A stretch of DNA of 64,000 bases from Rhizobium jaguaris (GCF_003627755.1 NZ_CP032695.1:1240001-1304000); one strand, 5' to 3'; shown: positions 46,607-55,776, numbered from the stretch's first letter. The notes: generated by a model not told the origin, from the sequence alone. Numbers and translations are program-made.

Positions 46607-47869
46607 CTAGTACATGTTCGTAATCTTCGAGACCGATTCCTGCGCGTTCTTCAGCGCCTGGTCCGGAGTGATCGTGCCGGCAACCGCTTTGGAGAGCTCA
46701 ATGCCAAGTGCGTTCTCGATCTCAGGCCACTTCGGATGGCGCGGCCGCGGCGTCGAGAAGTTGATTGCCTGCATCAATATCGGGTAGTGCCGGAATTGCG
46801 GCTGCGAGGTCAATTCGGGATCCGTAAACACCGAGAAGCGAACCGGCGGATTGCCGCGCTTGGCCGAAATCTTCATCTGCTCGGGCGAGGTGGCCCACAT
46901 CATGAAGTCGAAGGCTTCCTGCTTGTTCTTCGATGCCGACATGATGCCCATTGTCCAATGTCCGATTTCCGATGAGCCGGCGTGTGTGCCTGCCGGCATC
47001 GGCGCATAGGAGATCTTGCCGACAACCTGGCTCTGGCTCGGGTCCTCGAAGGTGGCGACCCAGTTCGGCCAATTGATCGATGAGGCGGCGATACCCGACG
47101 TCATTGCGCGACCGACGTCTTCGGGTGCGAAGCTCTCGACGCCCTTCGGCGAGATCGCCTTGAGCGTCATGAACATCGTCATCGCGTCTTTGGCTTCCTT
47201 GGTGTCGAGCGTCACCTTGGTCCGGTCGGCGTTGAAGAGATTGGCGCCATATGACCACAGGATCGGCATGAAATCGGCGACGACGTTATTGCCCTGTCCG
47301 CCGCGGAACACATAGCCGTAATACCGTCCTCCGCCGGCATCGGTGATCGCCTTCGCTGCCTTGTAGACATCGTCCCAGGTTGCGGGCTGGCCTTTGAGGC
47401 CTGCTTGAGCAAACTTGGCACTGTCGTAAAAGAACATCTGTGCATTGCCGACATAGGGAATGCAGACGAACGGACCGGTATTGTACGGGTTACGGCAAAC
47501 TGCCAGCGACTTAGCCAGGAAATCATTGTCGGGGCCTGGAACCCCAAGTTTGGCGAAATAGCTGCTGAGATCCTCGAGATGGCCATTCTCGGCAAAGAAT
47601 GGGATCCATGGATCGTCCATCAGCACGATATCGAAAGCGCCCGATTTTGTCTGGCCGGCATTCGCTGCCTTCTCGAAAACGTTGGCATAAGGGGCCTGGA
47701 CGATCTCGACCTTCTTGCCCTTCAATTTCCCGTAGTCGGCGGCTGCGGCTCTCAGGCCGTCGCCCTCGCTGCCCGAAGGCACGAGCATTGTGATGTCGGC
47801 CCATGCGGTTCCGCTGATTGCAAATGCGGACGCCGCAATCGCCAAGGTGAGAAACAATTTGCGAAGCAT
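46607..47869 (-). CDS. Periplasmic sugar-binding protein of CUT1 ABC transporter (SBP_bac_1)
   Basis: 420 residues with a Sec signal peptide (FLTLAIAASAFAISGTAWA, cleaved near 24). Family-1 features: PSGSEGDGLRAAAADYGKLKG at the N-lobe, FDIVLMDDPWIPFFAENGHL, ATWDDVYKAAKAITDAGGG and a C-terminal helix-rich region. First gene of the operon that runs to 41888. The ligand is unknown; the length suits oligosaccharides or sugar alcohols. Confidence 0.94.
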   Translation of the reverse strand: MLRKLFLTLAIAASAFAISGTAWADITMLVPSGSEGDGLRAAAADYGKLKGKKVEIVQAPYANVFEKAANAGQTKSGAFDIVLMDDPWIPFFAENGHLEDLSSYFAKLGVPGPDNDFLAKSLAVCRNPYNTGPFVCIPYVGNAQMFFYDSAKFAQAGLKGQPATWDDVYKAAKAITDAGGGRYYGYVFRGGQGNNVVADFMPILWSYGANLFNADRTKVTLDTKEAKDAMTMFMTLKAISPKGVESFAPEDVGRAMTSGIAASSINWPNWVATFEDPSQSQVVGKISYAPMPAGTHAGSSEIGHWTMGIMSASKNKQEAFDFMMWATSPEQMKISAKRGNPPVRFSVFTDPELTSQPQFRHYPILMQAINFSTPRPRHPKWPEIENALGIELSKAVAGTITPDQALKNAQESVSKITNMY

Positions 47870-48244
47870 TGTGTACCTCCCATTTGAAGCTGCGATCCAT
47901 GGGCCCCTCTATTAGGGACCACCTCACCGTTGCCAGCACGACGGAAATGCTACTGGGATACCCACGCGCGCCGACCAGTAAAATGCCGAGCGCCTCCTCC
48001 ACGAAATCGCGTTCTTCCAGAAAATTATTCTAACACATCAGACGGTTAATTCAGAGATGTATATTAGAATTACATTAATATAATCCCTGGACGGTCTGCG
48101 CCGAGCTTCTGCGTCGTAAGGACTGCCCATCGTCTCGCCGCCCGCGGGCGGCGGTGCTGCCTGGCCATGCTAAATTCCGCGCCGACGCCACGTCAGGCCT
48201 TTTGCGGGCCCAATATCCTGGTCCTCCGAAATGTCTGGTGACGT
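47870..48244. promoter_or_regulatory. Promoter region of the CUT1 operon and end of the SsuABC-type operon
   Basis: 375 bp. It contains an AT-rich block (48020-48085) with an inverted repeat ATTCTAA (48027-48033)/TTAGAAT (48064-48070), and inner ACATC/GATGT complements, a candidate operator upstream of the sugar operon about 160 bp before its start. No gene is supported here. Confidence 0.45.
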
Positions 48245-49102
48245 CTATTCGCGCCAGCTCAGGAATTGCCGCTCGACCTGGCCGATGACGAAATTCACGA
48301 TCAGACCCATGATTGACAATATGGTGACGCCTGCGAAGAGCTTTTCGAGATCATAGAGTGAACCGGCCTCGAGGATGTATGAGCCGACGCCGTATTGCGC
48401 GCCCAGCATTTCCGCAGCGACGAGCAGGATGATCGCAATCGAGATAGAAACGCGTAGGCCGGAAAGGATCGCGGGGAAGGCACCGGGCAGCACGATCTTG
48501 CGGACGATCGACCACCAGCTCAGCCCAAAACTCTGACCCATGCGGATCAGCGAACGGTCGACGTTGTCGACCGCTCCATAGGTGGCGACGACGGTCGGCG
48601 TGAACGTGCCGAAAGCGATCAGGGCGTATTTCGACATCTCGTCGAGACCGAACCAGATAATGAAGAGAGGCAGCAGGGCGATCTTCGGAACGGGAAAGAG
48701 CGCGGCGACCAGAGGAACGAGGCCGGCGCGGACATAGCTGAACAGGCCGATCGCCACTCCGAGCGAGATGCCGACCGAAATGCCGAGGGACGCACCGATG
48801 AAAAGCCGCTGTAGCGAGGGGATCAGGTGCTTCCAGAGACCGCCGGTCTGCCAGAGCTGCACGAGCGTTTCGAGCACGGCTGTCGGGCGCGGCAGCGTCA
48901 GGCTGGTGATGAAGCCGGTGCGGGTTCCGATTTCGGCAAGCACAAGCAGGGCCGCGAAAACAGCGAGTGCCACACCGCGAACCGGTCTTGGCGCGAAGCC
49001 GCCGCCGCGGAACGGGACGGGCTGCACCGGCATAGCCTTCTGCCCCGCACCTTCGTTCTTGGACTCAGCGGTTCGTGCCTGAACTGTGCTGACATCAGAC
49101 AT
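48245..49102 (-). CDS. Nitrate/sulfonate/taurine-type ABC transporter permease (SsuC/TauC)
   Basis: 285 residues. A hydrophilic, Pro-rich N-terminus of about 40 residues precedes six spans. The EAA loop is NVDRSLIRMGQSFGLSWW and the segment FPVPKIALLPLFIIWFGLDE is the family signature for aliphatic sulfonate or taurine transporters. It overlaps the ATPase gene by 8 bases. Confidence 0.92.
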   Translation of the reverse strand: MSDVSTVQARTAESKNEGAGQKAMPVQPVPFRGGGFAPRPVRGVALAVFAALLVLAEIGTRTGFITSLTLPRPTAVLETLVQLWQTGGLWKHLIPSLQRLFIGASLGISVGISLGVAIGLFSYVRAGLVPLVAALFPVPKIALLPLFIIWFGLDEMSKYALIAFGTFTPTVVATYGAVDNVDRSLIRMGQSFGLSWWSIVRKIVLPGAFPAILSGLRVSISIAIILLVAAEMLGAQYGVGSYILEAGSLYDLEKLFAGVTILSIMGLIVNFVIGQVERQFLSWRE

Positions 49103-49862
49103 TGACCAACTCCTTGTCGGCGGCCATCGCTTCTTCCCGCATCAGGTCCCAAAGCTGCTTCTGCTTCTCTTCGAGCATCGGGTCACCGAGACGACGCTCG
49201 GACAACGGGATATCGATATCGACGATTTCACGGATACGCCCCGGACGGCGAGACAGGACGACGACGCGGTGGCCGAGCCGAACCGCTTCGTTAAGATTGT
49301 GGGTGACGTAGACCGAGGTGAAAGGCTGGCGGGTCCAGAGTGAAATCAGATCGTCCATCAAGAGTTCGCGCGTCTGGCTGTCGAGCGCCGAAAGTGGCTC
49401 ATCCATCAGCATCACGGCGGGGCGTACGGCAAGCGCACGGCTGATCGCGACACGCTGGCGCATTCCGCCCGAAAGCTGTTTGGGCAGCGCGTTGCGGAAC
49501 TCCGAAAGTCGCGTGCGCTCCAGGACATTCGTGACGATGTCGTCCATTTCTCGGCGGTTGAGGCCATGGTCCTCGAGCACAAGCTTGATATTGCCCTCGA
49601 CCGTGCGCCAAGGCAGCAGGGCGAAGTGCTGGAAGACATAGGTGAGCGGGTTGAGACAGTCCTTTGGAGGCTCGCCGATCTGCAGGACTTCGCCGGAGGA
49701 GGGGCGTTCCAGTCCGCCAAGGAAGCGCAGCAGCGTGGACTTGCCGCAGCCCGACGGGCCGATCAAACAGGCGATCTGCCCTTGGGGAATATCGAGGGAG
49801 ATGTCGCGCAGAACCTCGACGGATCCGTAGTAGTGATTGATGTTGTTGAGTTTCAGGTCCAT
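49095..49862 (-). CDS. Nitrate/sulfonate/taurine-type ABC transporter ATP-binding protein (SsuB/TauB)
   Basis: 255 residues. Walker A GPSGCGKST, FQHFALLPWRTVEGN as Q-loop, signature LSGGMRQRVAISRAL, Walker B MLMDEPLSALDSQTR and H-loop THNLNEAV. The ATG at 49862 has GGAG 7 bases upstream; the longer frame to 50057 runs into the binding-protein gene. It is specific for the SsuC-type permease downstream. Confidence 0.93.
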   Translation of the reverse strand: MDLKLNNINHYYGSVEVLRDISLDIPQGQIACLIGPSGCGKSTLLRFLGGLERPSSGEVLQIGEPPKDCLNPLTYVFQHFALLPWRTVEGNIKLVLEDHGLNRREMDDIVTNVLERTRLSEFRNALPKQLSGGMRQRVAISRALAVRPAVMLMDEPLSALDSQTRELLMDDLISLWTRQPFTSVYVTHNLNEAVRLGHRVVVLSRRPGRIREIVDIDIPLSERRLGDPMLEEKQKQLWDLMREEAMAADKELVNV

Positions 49863-49874
49863 GAGGTCTCCCCG

Positions 49875-49897
49875 CCGGAGGCCGCCCGAGCCTCCGG
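49875..49897 (-). other. Intercistronic stem-loop after the SsuA-type gene
   Basis: CCGGAGGC (49875-49882) and GCCTCCGG (49890-49897) form a perfect 8-bp stem with a 7-base loop in the 52-bp gap between the binding-protein stop and the ATPase start. Confidence 0.6.
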
Positions 49898-49914
49898 TTT
49901 GGCGTGCAAGCACA

Positions 49915-50940
49915 TCAGATCGTCTTGACGTAGGACGTATCGAAAAGCTGGTTGTTGGTGATGGAGTCCTTGACCATGCCTTCCGACTTGAACCATTCGA
50001 GCTGCTCGATGCAGCTATCGAGCGAAATTGCCATTCCCTTGTTGATGCGCATCGCACCTTCGATCAGGTTCTGCTTGGCGACATCGTAGGGGCTGTCGCT
50101 TTCGACATACTTGTAGCAGATCTTCGCCAGCGCATCGCGCTCCGCGTCGTCCGCGGTCTTGTCGACGAAGGCGGCGTTGTAGTCGTCAATCGCCTTGGAA
50201 TAGGCTGTTATGAAGGACTGGGTGAGAGCTCGGTCGTCCGTGGCGTTCTTCGTCGAGGTAAAGCCCGTCGTCACCTGATAGTTCGGCGCATAGTCGGAGA
50301 CGAGGCCGATCTTCTTGGCCGCGCCTTCGCGGATCATCTTGTTTGCCACATTGGCCTGGATCGCCCAGGCATCGATCTGACCGGTCGAGAGCGCGCCGAC
50401 AATGGCGCCAAGCTTCTGCAGCGGGCGAAGCTGGATATCGGCGAGGTTGATGTTGTTTGCCGCAGCGATCTTGTGAGCCATGAAATGGAAGGAAGAACCG
50501 GCCGTCGTGATGCCAAAGCTCTTGCCGGCCAGCTTGGAAGGATCGGTCAGGCCGGCGGCATAGGCCTTGTTCGATGCCAGGATAACGGCTCCGACAATGC
50601 CCTTTTCTTCCGTCAGCGCGCCGCCGACGACCTTGATCGCACCCTTCTGGGCAAGGCTGATAAGACCGCCGCTCATTGCCGTCACACCGAATTCCGCGTC
50701 GCCGGAGGCGATCGCCACGGCCATTGGCTGGGCCGCTTCAAAGAACTTCAGCTCGATGTCAAGGCCGGCACTTTTGAAGTAGCCACGTTCATAGGCGATG
50801 AAGCTCGGTGCATGGCTGGCAAGATTGAGGACTGCGAGATTGCGCTTCGTCGCCGCGCGCGCCGGCATTCCAAATGCGGCTGCGGCGGTGGCAGCGCCCA
50901 TCGCCATGAGTGCCTGGCGGCGGTTCAGGGTGAAATTCAT
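49915..50940 (-). CDS. Periplasmic binding protein of SsuABC/TauABC-type ABC transporter, Tat-exported
   Basis: 341 residues of the NMT1/SsuA-like family. The N-terminus has LNRRQALMAMGAATAAAAFG, with twin Arg at residues 6-7, and cleavage likely near PARAA, so Tat export is likely. The mature protein has typical SsuA segments such as SGDAEFGVTAMSGGL, LAGKSFGITTAGSS and STGQIDAWAIQANVANKM. Start at ATG 50940; a TTG at 50958 would give six more residues. Ligand unknown: sulfonate, nitrate, pyrimidine precursors and others occur in this family. Confidence 0.9.
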   Translation of the reverse strand: MNFTLNRRQALMAMGAATAAAAFGMPARAATKRNLAVLNLASHAPSFIAYERGYFKSAGLDIELKFFEAAQPMAVAIASGDAEFGVTAMSGGLISLAQKGAIKVVGGALTEEKGIVGAVILASNKAYAAGLTDPSKLAGKSFGITTAGSSFHFMAHKIAAANNINLADIQLRPLQKLGAIVGALSTGQIDAWAIQANVANKMIREGAAKKIGLVSDYAPNYQVTTGFTSTKNATDDRALTQSFITAYSKAIDDYNAAFVDKTADDAERDALAKICYKYVESDSPYDVAKQNLIEGAMRINKGMAISLDSCIEQLEWFKSEGMVKDSITNNQLFDTSYVKTI

Positions 50941-51135
50941 CTTGGGGGTATCCTCCAATGTCGACGCGCTTGAGGGCGCCAGGCATTCTCACTGCCACTC
51001 AATGCCGTTGAAGACAACGAAAAATGATCGTCGATCTGAGGGATACGGCCCATAATATCTGCTCTTCAAACAAGCAGCCAAGCTACAAGCGTGCCTTTGA
51101 TTTGTGCAGACTCTGTTGACCTAGCTTTGGGCGCT

Positions 51136-51903
51136 TCACCTCGTAATAGCGTTGAGCATTTCCTCCCCCGTGATGATCCTTTCGACCTGGGCGATTGTCG
51201 TCTTTTTCGGATCTATGTCGTCGGCGACGACCCTTCCGCCCCGCATGACGACAATCCGGTCGACCACTTGAAACACGTGGTGGATATTGTGGGCGATGAA
51301 AATGCAGGAATGACCTGTGTCGCGCGCTTCGCGAACGAAACGGAGAACCCCTTGCGTTTCGGCTACACCCAGGTTGTTGGTAGGCTCATCGAGGATGATG
51401 AGATCGCTATCGAACTGCATGGCGCGGGCAATCGCAACTGCTTGGCGTTCGCCCCCGGATAGGGCAGTGATGGCGGTTTCCGGCGGAATATCCTTCTTTA
51501 TGCCGACCCGCTTCAGAAGGTCTCGAGCGGAGGCGTTCATCGTCTCCTGGTCCAATCGGCCGAAGAAGCGGCTTCCCTTGATGGGTTCCCGGCCCAGGAA
51601 GAGATTTCGGGCGATCGACAGCTGCGGCACGAGCGAGGAATCTTGAAAGATCGTTTCAATTCCATTCGCAATCGCCTCGGCCGTGTTTTTAAGTTCGACT
51701 TTTCTCCCTTTGATTAGGATCTCGCCGCTCGTCAGCGGGACTGCGCCGGACAACACCTTGATCAGCGTTGATTTGCCGGCGCCGTTGTCGCCGAGCAGGC
51801 CCACCACTTCGCGCGTTTTGACGGTAAGGCTGACGTCGCGAAGCGCGTGGATACGGCCGTAGAACTTGTTGATTTTCTCCATGCGAACGAGGTCTTCGGC
51901 CAT
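51136..51903 (-). CDS. Ribose/xylose-type sugar ABC transporter, single-domain ATP-binding protein
   Basis: 255 residues with one NBD, unlike double-domain RbsA. Walker A LLGDNGAGKST, signature LSGGERQAVAIARAM, Walker B LIILDEPTNNLGV and H-loop IFIAHNIHHVF. The GDNGAGKS form is typical for FrcA-like CUT2 ATPases of rhizobia. It follows the permease by 3 bp and ends the operon. Confidence 0.93.
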   Translation of the reverse strand: MAEDLVRMEKINKFYGRIHALRDVSLTVKTREVVGLLGDNGAGKSTLIKVLSGAVPLTSGEILIKGRKVELKNTAEAIANGIETIFQDSSLVPQLSIARNLFLGREPIKGSRFFGRLDQETMNASARDLLKRVGIKKDIPPETAITALSGGERQAVAIARAMQFDSDLIILDEPTNNLGVAETQGVLRFVREARDTGHSCIFIAHNIHHVFQVVDRIVVMRGGRVVADDIDPKKTTIAQVERIITGEEMLNAITR

Positions 51904-51906
51904 GGT

Positions 51907-52893
51907 CTACACTCCCGCGTTATGTCGCCGTTCGAGCCATGAATGAAGCGCCATCATGCCGAGGATGATTGCTCCGATGAAAATATTGTAGGCAAGTCCG
52001 GGTACGCCGACCATGACAATGCCGTTTCGCATGATGCGCAGAATGAAGATGCCGAGTACCGTTCCGACGATGGTACCCCGACCACCCGTCAGCACAGTTC
52101 CGCCGATGACCACCATCGCAATCACCTCAAGCTCGTAGCCGGTTCCGCTATTTGGGTTGGCCGCCGACGTGCGGATCGAGCTGATCACGCCCGCAAGTGC
52201 TGACATGGCCGAGGACGCCATGAACAAATAGACCTTGGTCCGGTTGACATTGACGCCGCGAGCACGCGCCGCGTTGGGATTGCCGCCCGAAGCCTGTATC
52301 CAATTGCCGATTTTCGTCTGAGTGAGAACAAAGTGGGCGGCAAACGCCGCGAGTGCGAACCACAGCACCGACATGTACATTCTAAAGCTGCCGATGAAGA
52401 AGCTCCCCGCCAGGAGGGCGGCAAACCAGTTGCCCCCGGCTGTCCAGGTGTGCTGGGGAAAGCCGTCGGTGATGTAAAGGGCAGTGCCTCTCACCACCAG
52501 GAGCATCCCGAGCGTGACCAGAAAGGACGGTATGTTCAGCTTGGTAACGAACCACCCGTTTGCAAAGCCGATGAAGAGACTGAAAGCGAGGGCGACGAGG
52601 AAGGCGGCACCGAGCGGCATCAGATTGGCGTTGAACACCGTCCACATCAGAACGGCGGAAAAGCCGAACACCGAACCGACGGACAAATCGAATTCCCCGG
52701 CGGTCATCAGCAGGGTCATCGCCAACGCGATAAGCCCGAGTTCGACGGTAAACGAGAGCGTGTTGCTGATGTTTTGAAGCGAGAGGAAGTCCGAATTGAA
52801 TGACCAGAAGATCACGAGCTCAAGGACTAGTAGGACGAGCGGACCGAATTCGGGCTTCGAGATAAAGCGTTGAAGAAGGGAATGCTGTTGCAT
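51907..52893 (-). CDS. Ribose/xylose-type sugar ABC transporter permease (RbsC/FrcC)
   Basis: 328 residues with about nine to ten hydrophobic spans in BPD_transp_2 style. Hallmarks: AGEFDLSVGSVFGFSAV near residue 66, and GGTVLTGGRGTIVGTVLGI in the second half. Works with the ATPase at 51136. Separated from the binding-protein gene by 73 bp carrying a stem-loop. Confidence 0.93.
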   Translation of the reverse strand: MQQHSLLQRFISKPEFGPLVLLVLELVIFWSFNSDFLSLQNISNTLSFTVELGLIALAMTLLMTAGEFDLSVGSVFGFSAVLMWTVFNANLMPLGAAFLVALAFSLFIGFANGWFVTKLNIPSFLVTLGMLLVVRGTALYITDGFPQHTWTAGGNWFAALLAGSFFIGSFRMYMSVLWFALAAFAAHFVLTQTKIGNWIQASGGNPNAARARGVNVNRTKVYLFMASSAMSALAGVISSIRTSAANPNSGTGYELEVIAMVVIGGTVLTGGRGTIVGTVLGIFILRIMRNGIVMVGVPGLAYNIFIGAIILGMMALHSWLERRHNAGV

Positions 52894-52913
52894 GGATGCT
52901 CACCGGATTGGGG

Positions 52914-52944
52914 TGTGCCACCCGGGTTGCAACCGAGTGACACA
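52914..52944 (-). other. Intercistronic stem-loop after the ribose-type binding-protein gene
   Basis: TGTG (52914-52917) with CACA (52941-52944), then CAC/GTG and CGG/CCG pairs with single mismatches, closing on a GTTGCAAC-type centre. An imperfect stem of about 12 bp in the 73-bp gap before the permease gene. Confidence 0.5.
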
Positions 52945-52966
52945 GCCAGTACGCCTTTCGACCACG

Positions 52967-53911
52967 TTATTTGCCAGACAGAATCTTGTCGTAGATCCCC
53001 GCTTTGTCCTTTTCATAAAGAGCGCCGGTAATGATGTTGAAGCCGGGCGGGATCTTGTTTGCCGCCATAGCTGCCATCGACAAGGCCATGTAGCTGGTTG
53101 CCTGCGGGTCCTGCCATTGAGCGGCGTTCACGTAACCCGTCAGAACTTCCTGCGTCGTATCGGGCGAGTTGCCCCAGCCGACGACGGGAATTTCGCCAGG
53201 CTTTACGCCGACCTGATCGAATACCCGCTTGATGCTCCCGGTTACGAGGTCGCCGAGCCCGATGATTGCCTTCACCTTAGAGCGATTGGCGGTGAGGTAA
53301 TCCGACATGCGCGTAATGATTTCGGCCTGGTCCAACGTGGAGTCTGTGATTTCCCAGGTGATGTTCAGCGGCTTGAAGACGCTGGATATTCCTTCTTCTT
53401 CCTGCACACCGTAAGTCGCACCGGGAACCTCCACCGGCATCCAGACGAAGTCGCCGGATTTCACCAGCTTCTTGTCGACCAGATATTGCGCCCAGTTGTG
53501 GCCGAAGGTCTTGTTGTCACCGCCGACATAGGCATTAAAGCTCGCCTGAGGATCGGGCGTGTTGAAGTTGATGATTGGGATATTGGCGGCGTTGGCTTCC
53601 TTAACGACTTGGACCAGGCTACCCGGATCGGGGCTGGTGGTGACAATCCCGGTCGCCCCCGCCGAAATTGCGGCCCTCACGGCCTCTTGCTGCGCAGGAA
53701 CATCACCGTTGTGGAACGATGTGTTGACCTTGTTGCCGGTGTCTTCGGCCCAGAGCTTGGCTCCTGCCAGAAAATAAGTCCAGACAGGATCCGCCGGAGA
53801 GCCGTGCGAGATCCAGTAGTAGGTTTTGCCCTGCGCGTAGGCCGCCGAAACGAAGCCCGCTCCTGCGGCAATGACGATCGCCGAGAGTAAGGTAATAGCT
53901 TTCTTTAGCAC
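52967..53911 (-). CDS. Periplasmic sugar-binding protein (RbsB/FrcB-like, Peripla_BP_4)
   Basis: 314 residues from a GTG at 53911 preceded by GGGAGGAG. Signal peptide about residues 1-23 (IAAGAGFVSAAYA). Type I periplasmic-binding fold features: DTGNKVNTSFHNGDVPAQQEAVRAA, GATGIVTTSPDP, ANIPIINFNTPDP and VKAIIGLGD. First gene of the operon to 51136. An upstream 10-bp inverted repeat is its likely control site. The exact sugar is unknown. Confidence 0.92.
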   Translation of the reverse strand: MLKKAITLLSAIVIAAGAGFVSAAYAQGKTYYWISHGSPADPVWTYFLAGAKLWAEDTGNKVNTSFHNGDVPAQQEAVRAAISAGATGIVTTSPDPGSLVQVVKEANAANIPIINFNTPDPQASFNAYVGGDNKTFGHNWAQYLVDKKLVKSGDFVWMPVEVPGATYGVQEEEGISSVFKPLNITWEITDSTLDQAEIITRMSDYLTANRSKVKAIIGLGDLVTGSIKRVFDQVGVKPGEIPVVGWGNSPDTTQEVLTGYVNAAQWQDPQATSYMALSMAAMAANKIPPGFNIITGALYEKDKAGIYDKILSGK

Positions 53912-53978
53912 GTGAAAACTCCTCCCTTGGCCCGGTCGTTTGGCCGGGCGGTTTGATTTGCTGACCTCCCAGTCAACA

Positions 53979-54010
53979 TCAAAATGACTTGCTTGCATGC
54001 GTCATTTTGA
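53979..54010. promoter_or_regulatory. Inverted-repeat operator candidate upstream of the ribose-type operon
   Basis: TCAAAATGAC (53979-53988) and GTCATTTTGA (54001-54010) form a perfect 10-bp inverted repeat with 12 bp between, 68 bp upstream of the binding-protein start. A third half-site TCATTTTGA occurs at 54106-54114. The remaining part of the 308-bp gap (53912-54219) shows nothing else clear. Confidence 0.7.
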
Positions 54011-54219
54011 CGTCCTAAAGCCAGCCGGAGGTTGAAGAAGAAGTCAAGCGACTCCGGTCTCGAATCTGAGCCGGCGGAGCAGAATAATACGGATGAACCA
54101 AGCCATCATTTTGAAGTAGTCGAAACATGGTGTGACATTGGCGCATGCTGGGCGGCCTTGCGGGAAAAACACAAAACCGGTTAAAGCCCGCGGATACATC
54201 CGTTTTGGGGAGGGGCGCC

Positions 54220-55134
54220 TTGAGTGTTCGCACGGCCGGCAATTCCGGCAATGTCTTGGTCATTGGCGTGCTTTTGATGTTGCTCGGCGATTTTCTCTTT
54301 TCGCTGAACGATGCGATGGGCAAATGGCTGGTCGCGAGCTTCCCCGTTGGGCAAGTGCTGGTGGTGCGCTCGCTCGGCTCCTTTCTCATCCTGGTGCCTT
54401 TGATCGCAAGGCAGGGGAGCCATACGCTCTTCCACATCGAGCGCGTCCCGCTGCAGATCCTGCGCGTCGTTTTGACGACCGCCGACGTCGGGCTGTTTTA
54501 TGCCTCCGTTGCCTATTTGCCGCTTGCCGATGTCATGACCTTCTATATGGCCGGTCCTATCTATGTCGCGGCGCTCTCACATTTCTTCCTCGGCGAGACG
54601 ATCGGATGGCGCCGTTGGCTCGCGGTCGTCGTCGGCTTCATCGGTGTCGTGATTGCGCTCAGACCCTCCACGGCGATGCTGTCCTGGCCGTCGATCTTTG
54701 CTCTTGTCGGTAGCCTTGCTTTTGCGCTGACTTTGGTGCTCGGCCGACGCCTGCGTCTGACGAGCGACGTGACACTCGTCACCTGGCAAACAGTTGCCGC
54801 TCTTATTACCGGTCTGGTGCTCAGCATCGGCAACTGGCGTTCCCCGTCGGCACTCGATTTCACAGCGATGCTGACGCTTGGGGTTGTAGCCGGAAGCGCT
54901 CATATGATGATTACCCGGTCGCTGAAGCTCGCTCCGGCTTCGCTGCTTGCCCCGCTGCAATACAGTCTGCTTGTCTGGGCGATTGCACTCGGCTTCCTTT
55001 TCTTTGGCGATCTTCCGGACAGCCAGATTCTGATAGGCTCCGCTGTCATCGTAATCGCGGGGCTCTTCATCTTTCACCGGAAGAATCTTACGGGAGACAT
55101 TCCCAAGGAGACCATCCCGCCGGATGGGCACTGA
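54220..55134 (+). CDS. DMT-family transporter (two EamA domains)
   Basis: 304 residues from a TTG at 54220 that is preceded by GGGGAGGGG six bases upstream; an ATG at 54145 would add 25 hydrophilic residues and has no good site. Ten hydrophobic spans in two EamA repeats (about 15-140 and 155-285), with PIYVAALSHFFLGETIGWRRW closing the first. EamA proteins export amino acids, nucleosides or drugs. It is divergent from the ribose-type operon. Confidence 0.88.
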   Translation: MSVRTAGNSGNVLVIGVLLMLLGDFLFSLNDAMGKWLVASFPVGQVLVVRSLGSFLILVPLIARQGSHTLFHIERVPLQILRVVLTTADVGLFYASVAYLPLADVMTFYMAGPIYVAALSHFFLGETIGWRRWLAVVVGFIGVVIALRPSTAMLSWPSIFALVGSLAFALTLVLGRRLRLTSDVTLVTWQTVAALITGLVLSIGNWRSPSALDFTAMLTLGVVAGSAHMMITRSLKLAPASLLAPLQYSLLVWAIALGFLFFGDLPDSQILIGSAVIVIAGLFIFHRKNLTGDIPKETIPPDGH

Positions 55135-55338
55135 GCCCTGCGACATGCCACCCCCAGCAACTGCCGCCCTATGCATGGTTCCATCGGCTAGGCGTCGAAC
55201 AAGGCGATCCGTGAGAACCTGCATTCCCAGGGATTGCCAAGCCAACATTTGGCTGCCGACAGCCTACTTATGCGATCCAACCAAGTTGGAGGCGTCGCCG
55301 CAAGGCCAGCGGCCCAAGCCGGCAACGCCAAGGGTAGA

Positions 55339-55776
55339 CTATATCGTCAGCATCTTGCGCAACCGGGCAAACAGGCTCGGTGGCCTTCCGGCAAGCAGCG
55401 GACGAATGGAGCGTGCGACCACGGAAGAACTGACCGTTTCGCCGAAATGGCAGTAGCAGACAATTCCGTGCAGTTCATGATCCGTGAGTTCGAAGAAGCG
55501 CTTGGCTTCCCCGTAGCTGTCGTTTTCCAAACCAGCAGCGCGAAGAACCGGATCTGCAAAGGCGACGGAGATGGGGGAACTATCCGTCCGCATTGCAGCC
55601 CTGGTCTCGCTAGGCTGAAATTCGGTTTCGCGCAAAGTGGAAAGAAACTGTCGGGGACTCCGCTCGAGAAGATCTATCCAACGTTCGAGCCGTTGGGTTC
55701 GCGACATCTCTCGATTAAGGAAATCCTGATCGACTTTTGCAATTTTCTGCAAGTCATCGCGTGCATGCTGCTTCAT
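55339..55776 (-). CDS. Conserved-looking hypothetical protein, soluble
   Basis: 145 residues with AGGAGG seven bases before the ATG at 55776. No signal peptide or membrane span. A charged N-terminal helix region (residues 1-45) is followed by SPISVAFADPVLRAAGL and DHELHGIVCYCHFGE, a Cys-x-Cys-His cluster that could bind metal. Probably a real gene from its start signal and codon pattern. I do not recognise its family. The 204 bp between the DMT gene and this one hold nothing I can name. Confidence 0.65.
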   Translation of the reverse strand: MKQHARDDLQKIAKVDQDFLNREMSRTQRLERWIDLLERSPRQFLSTLRETEFQPSETRAAMRTDSSPISVAFADPVLRAAGLENDSYGEAKRFFELTDHELHGIVCYCHFGETVSSSVVARSIRPLLAGRPPSLFARLRKMLTI

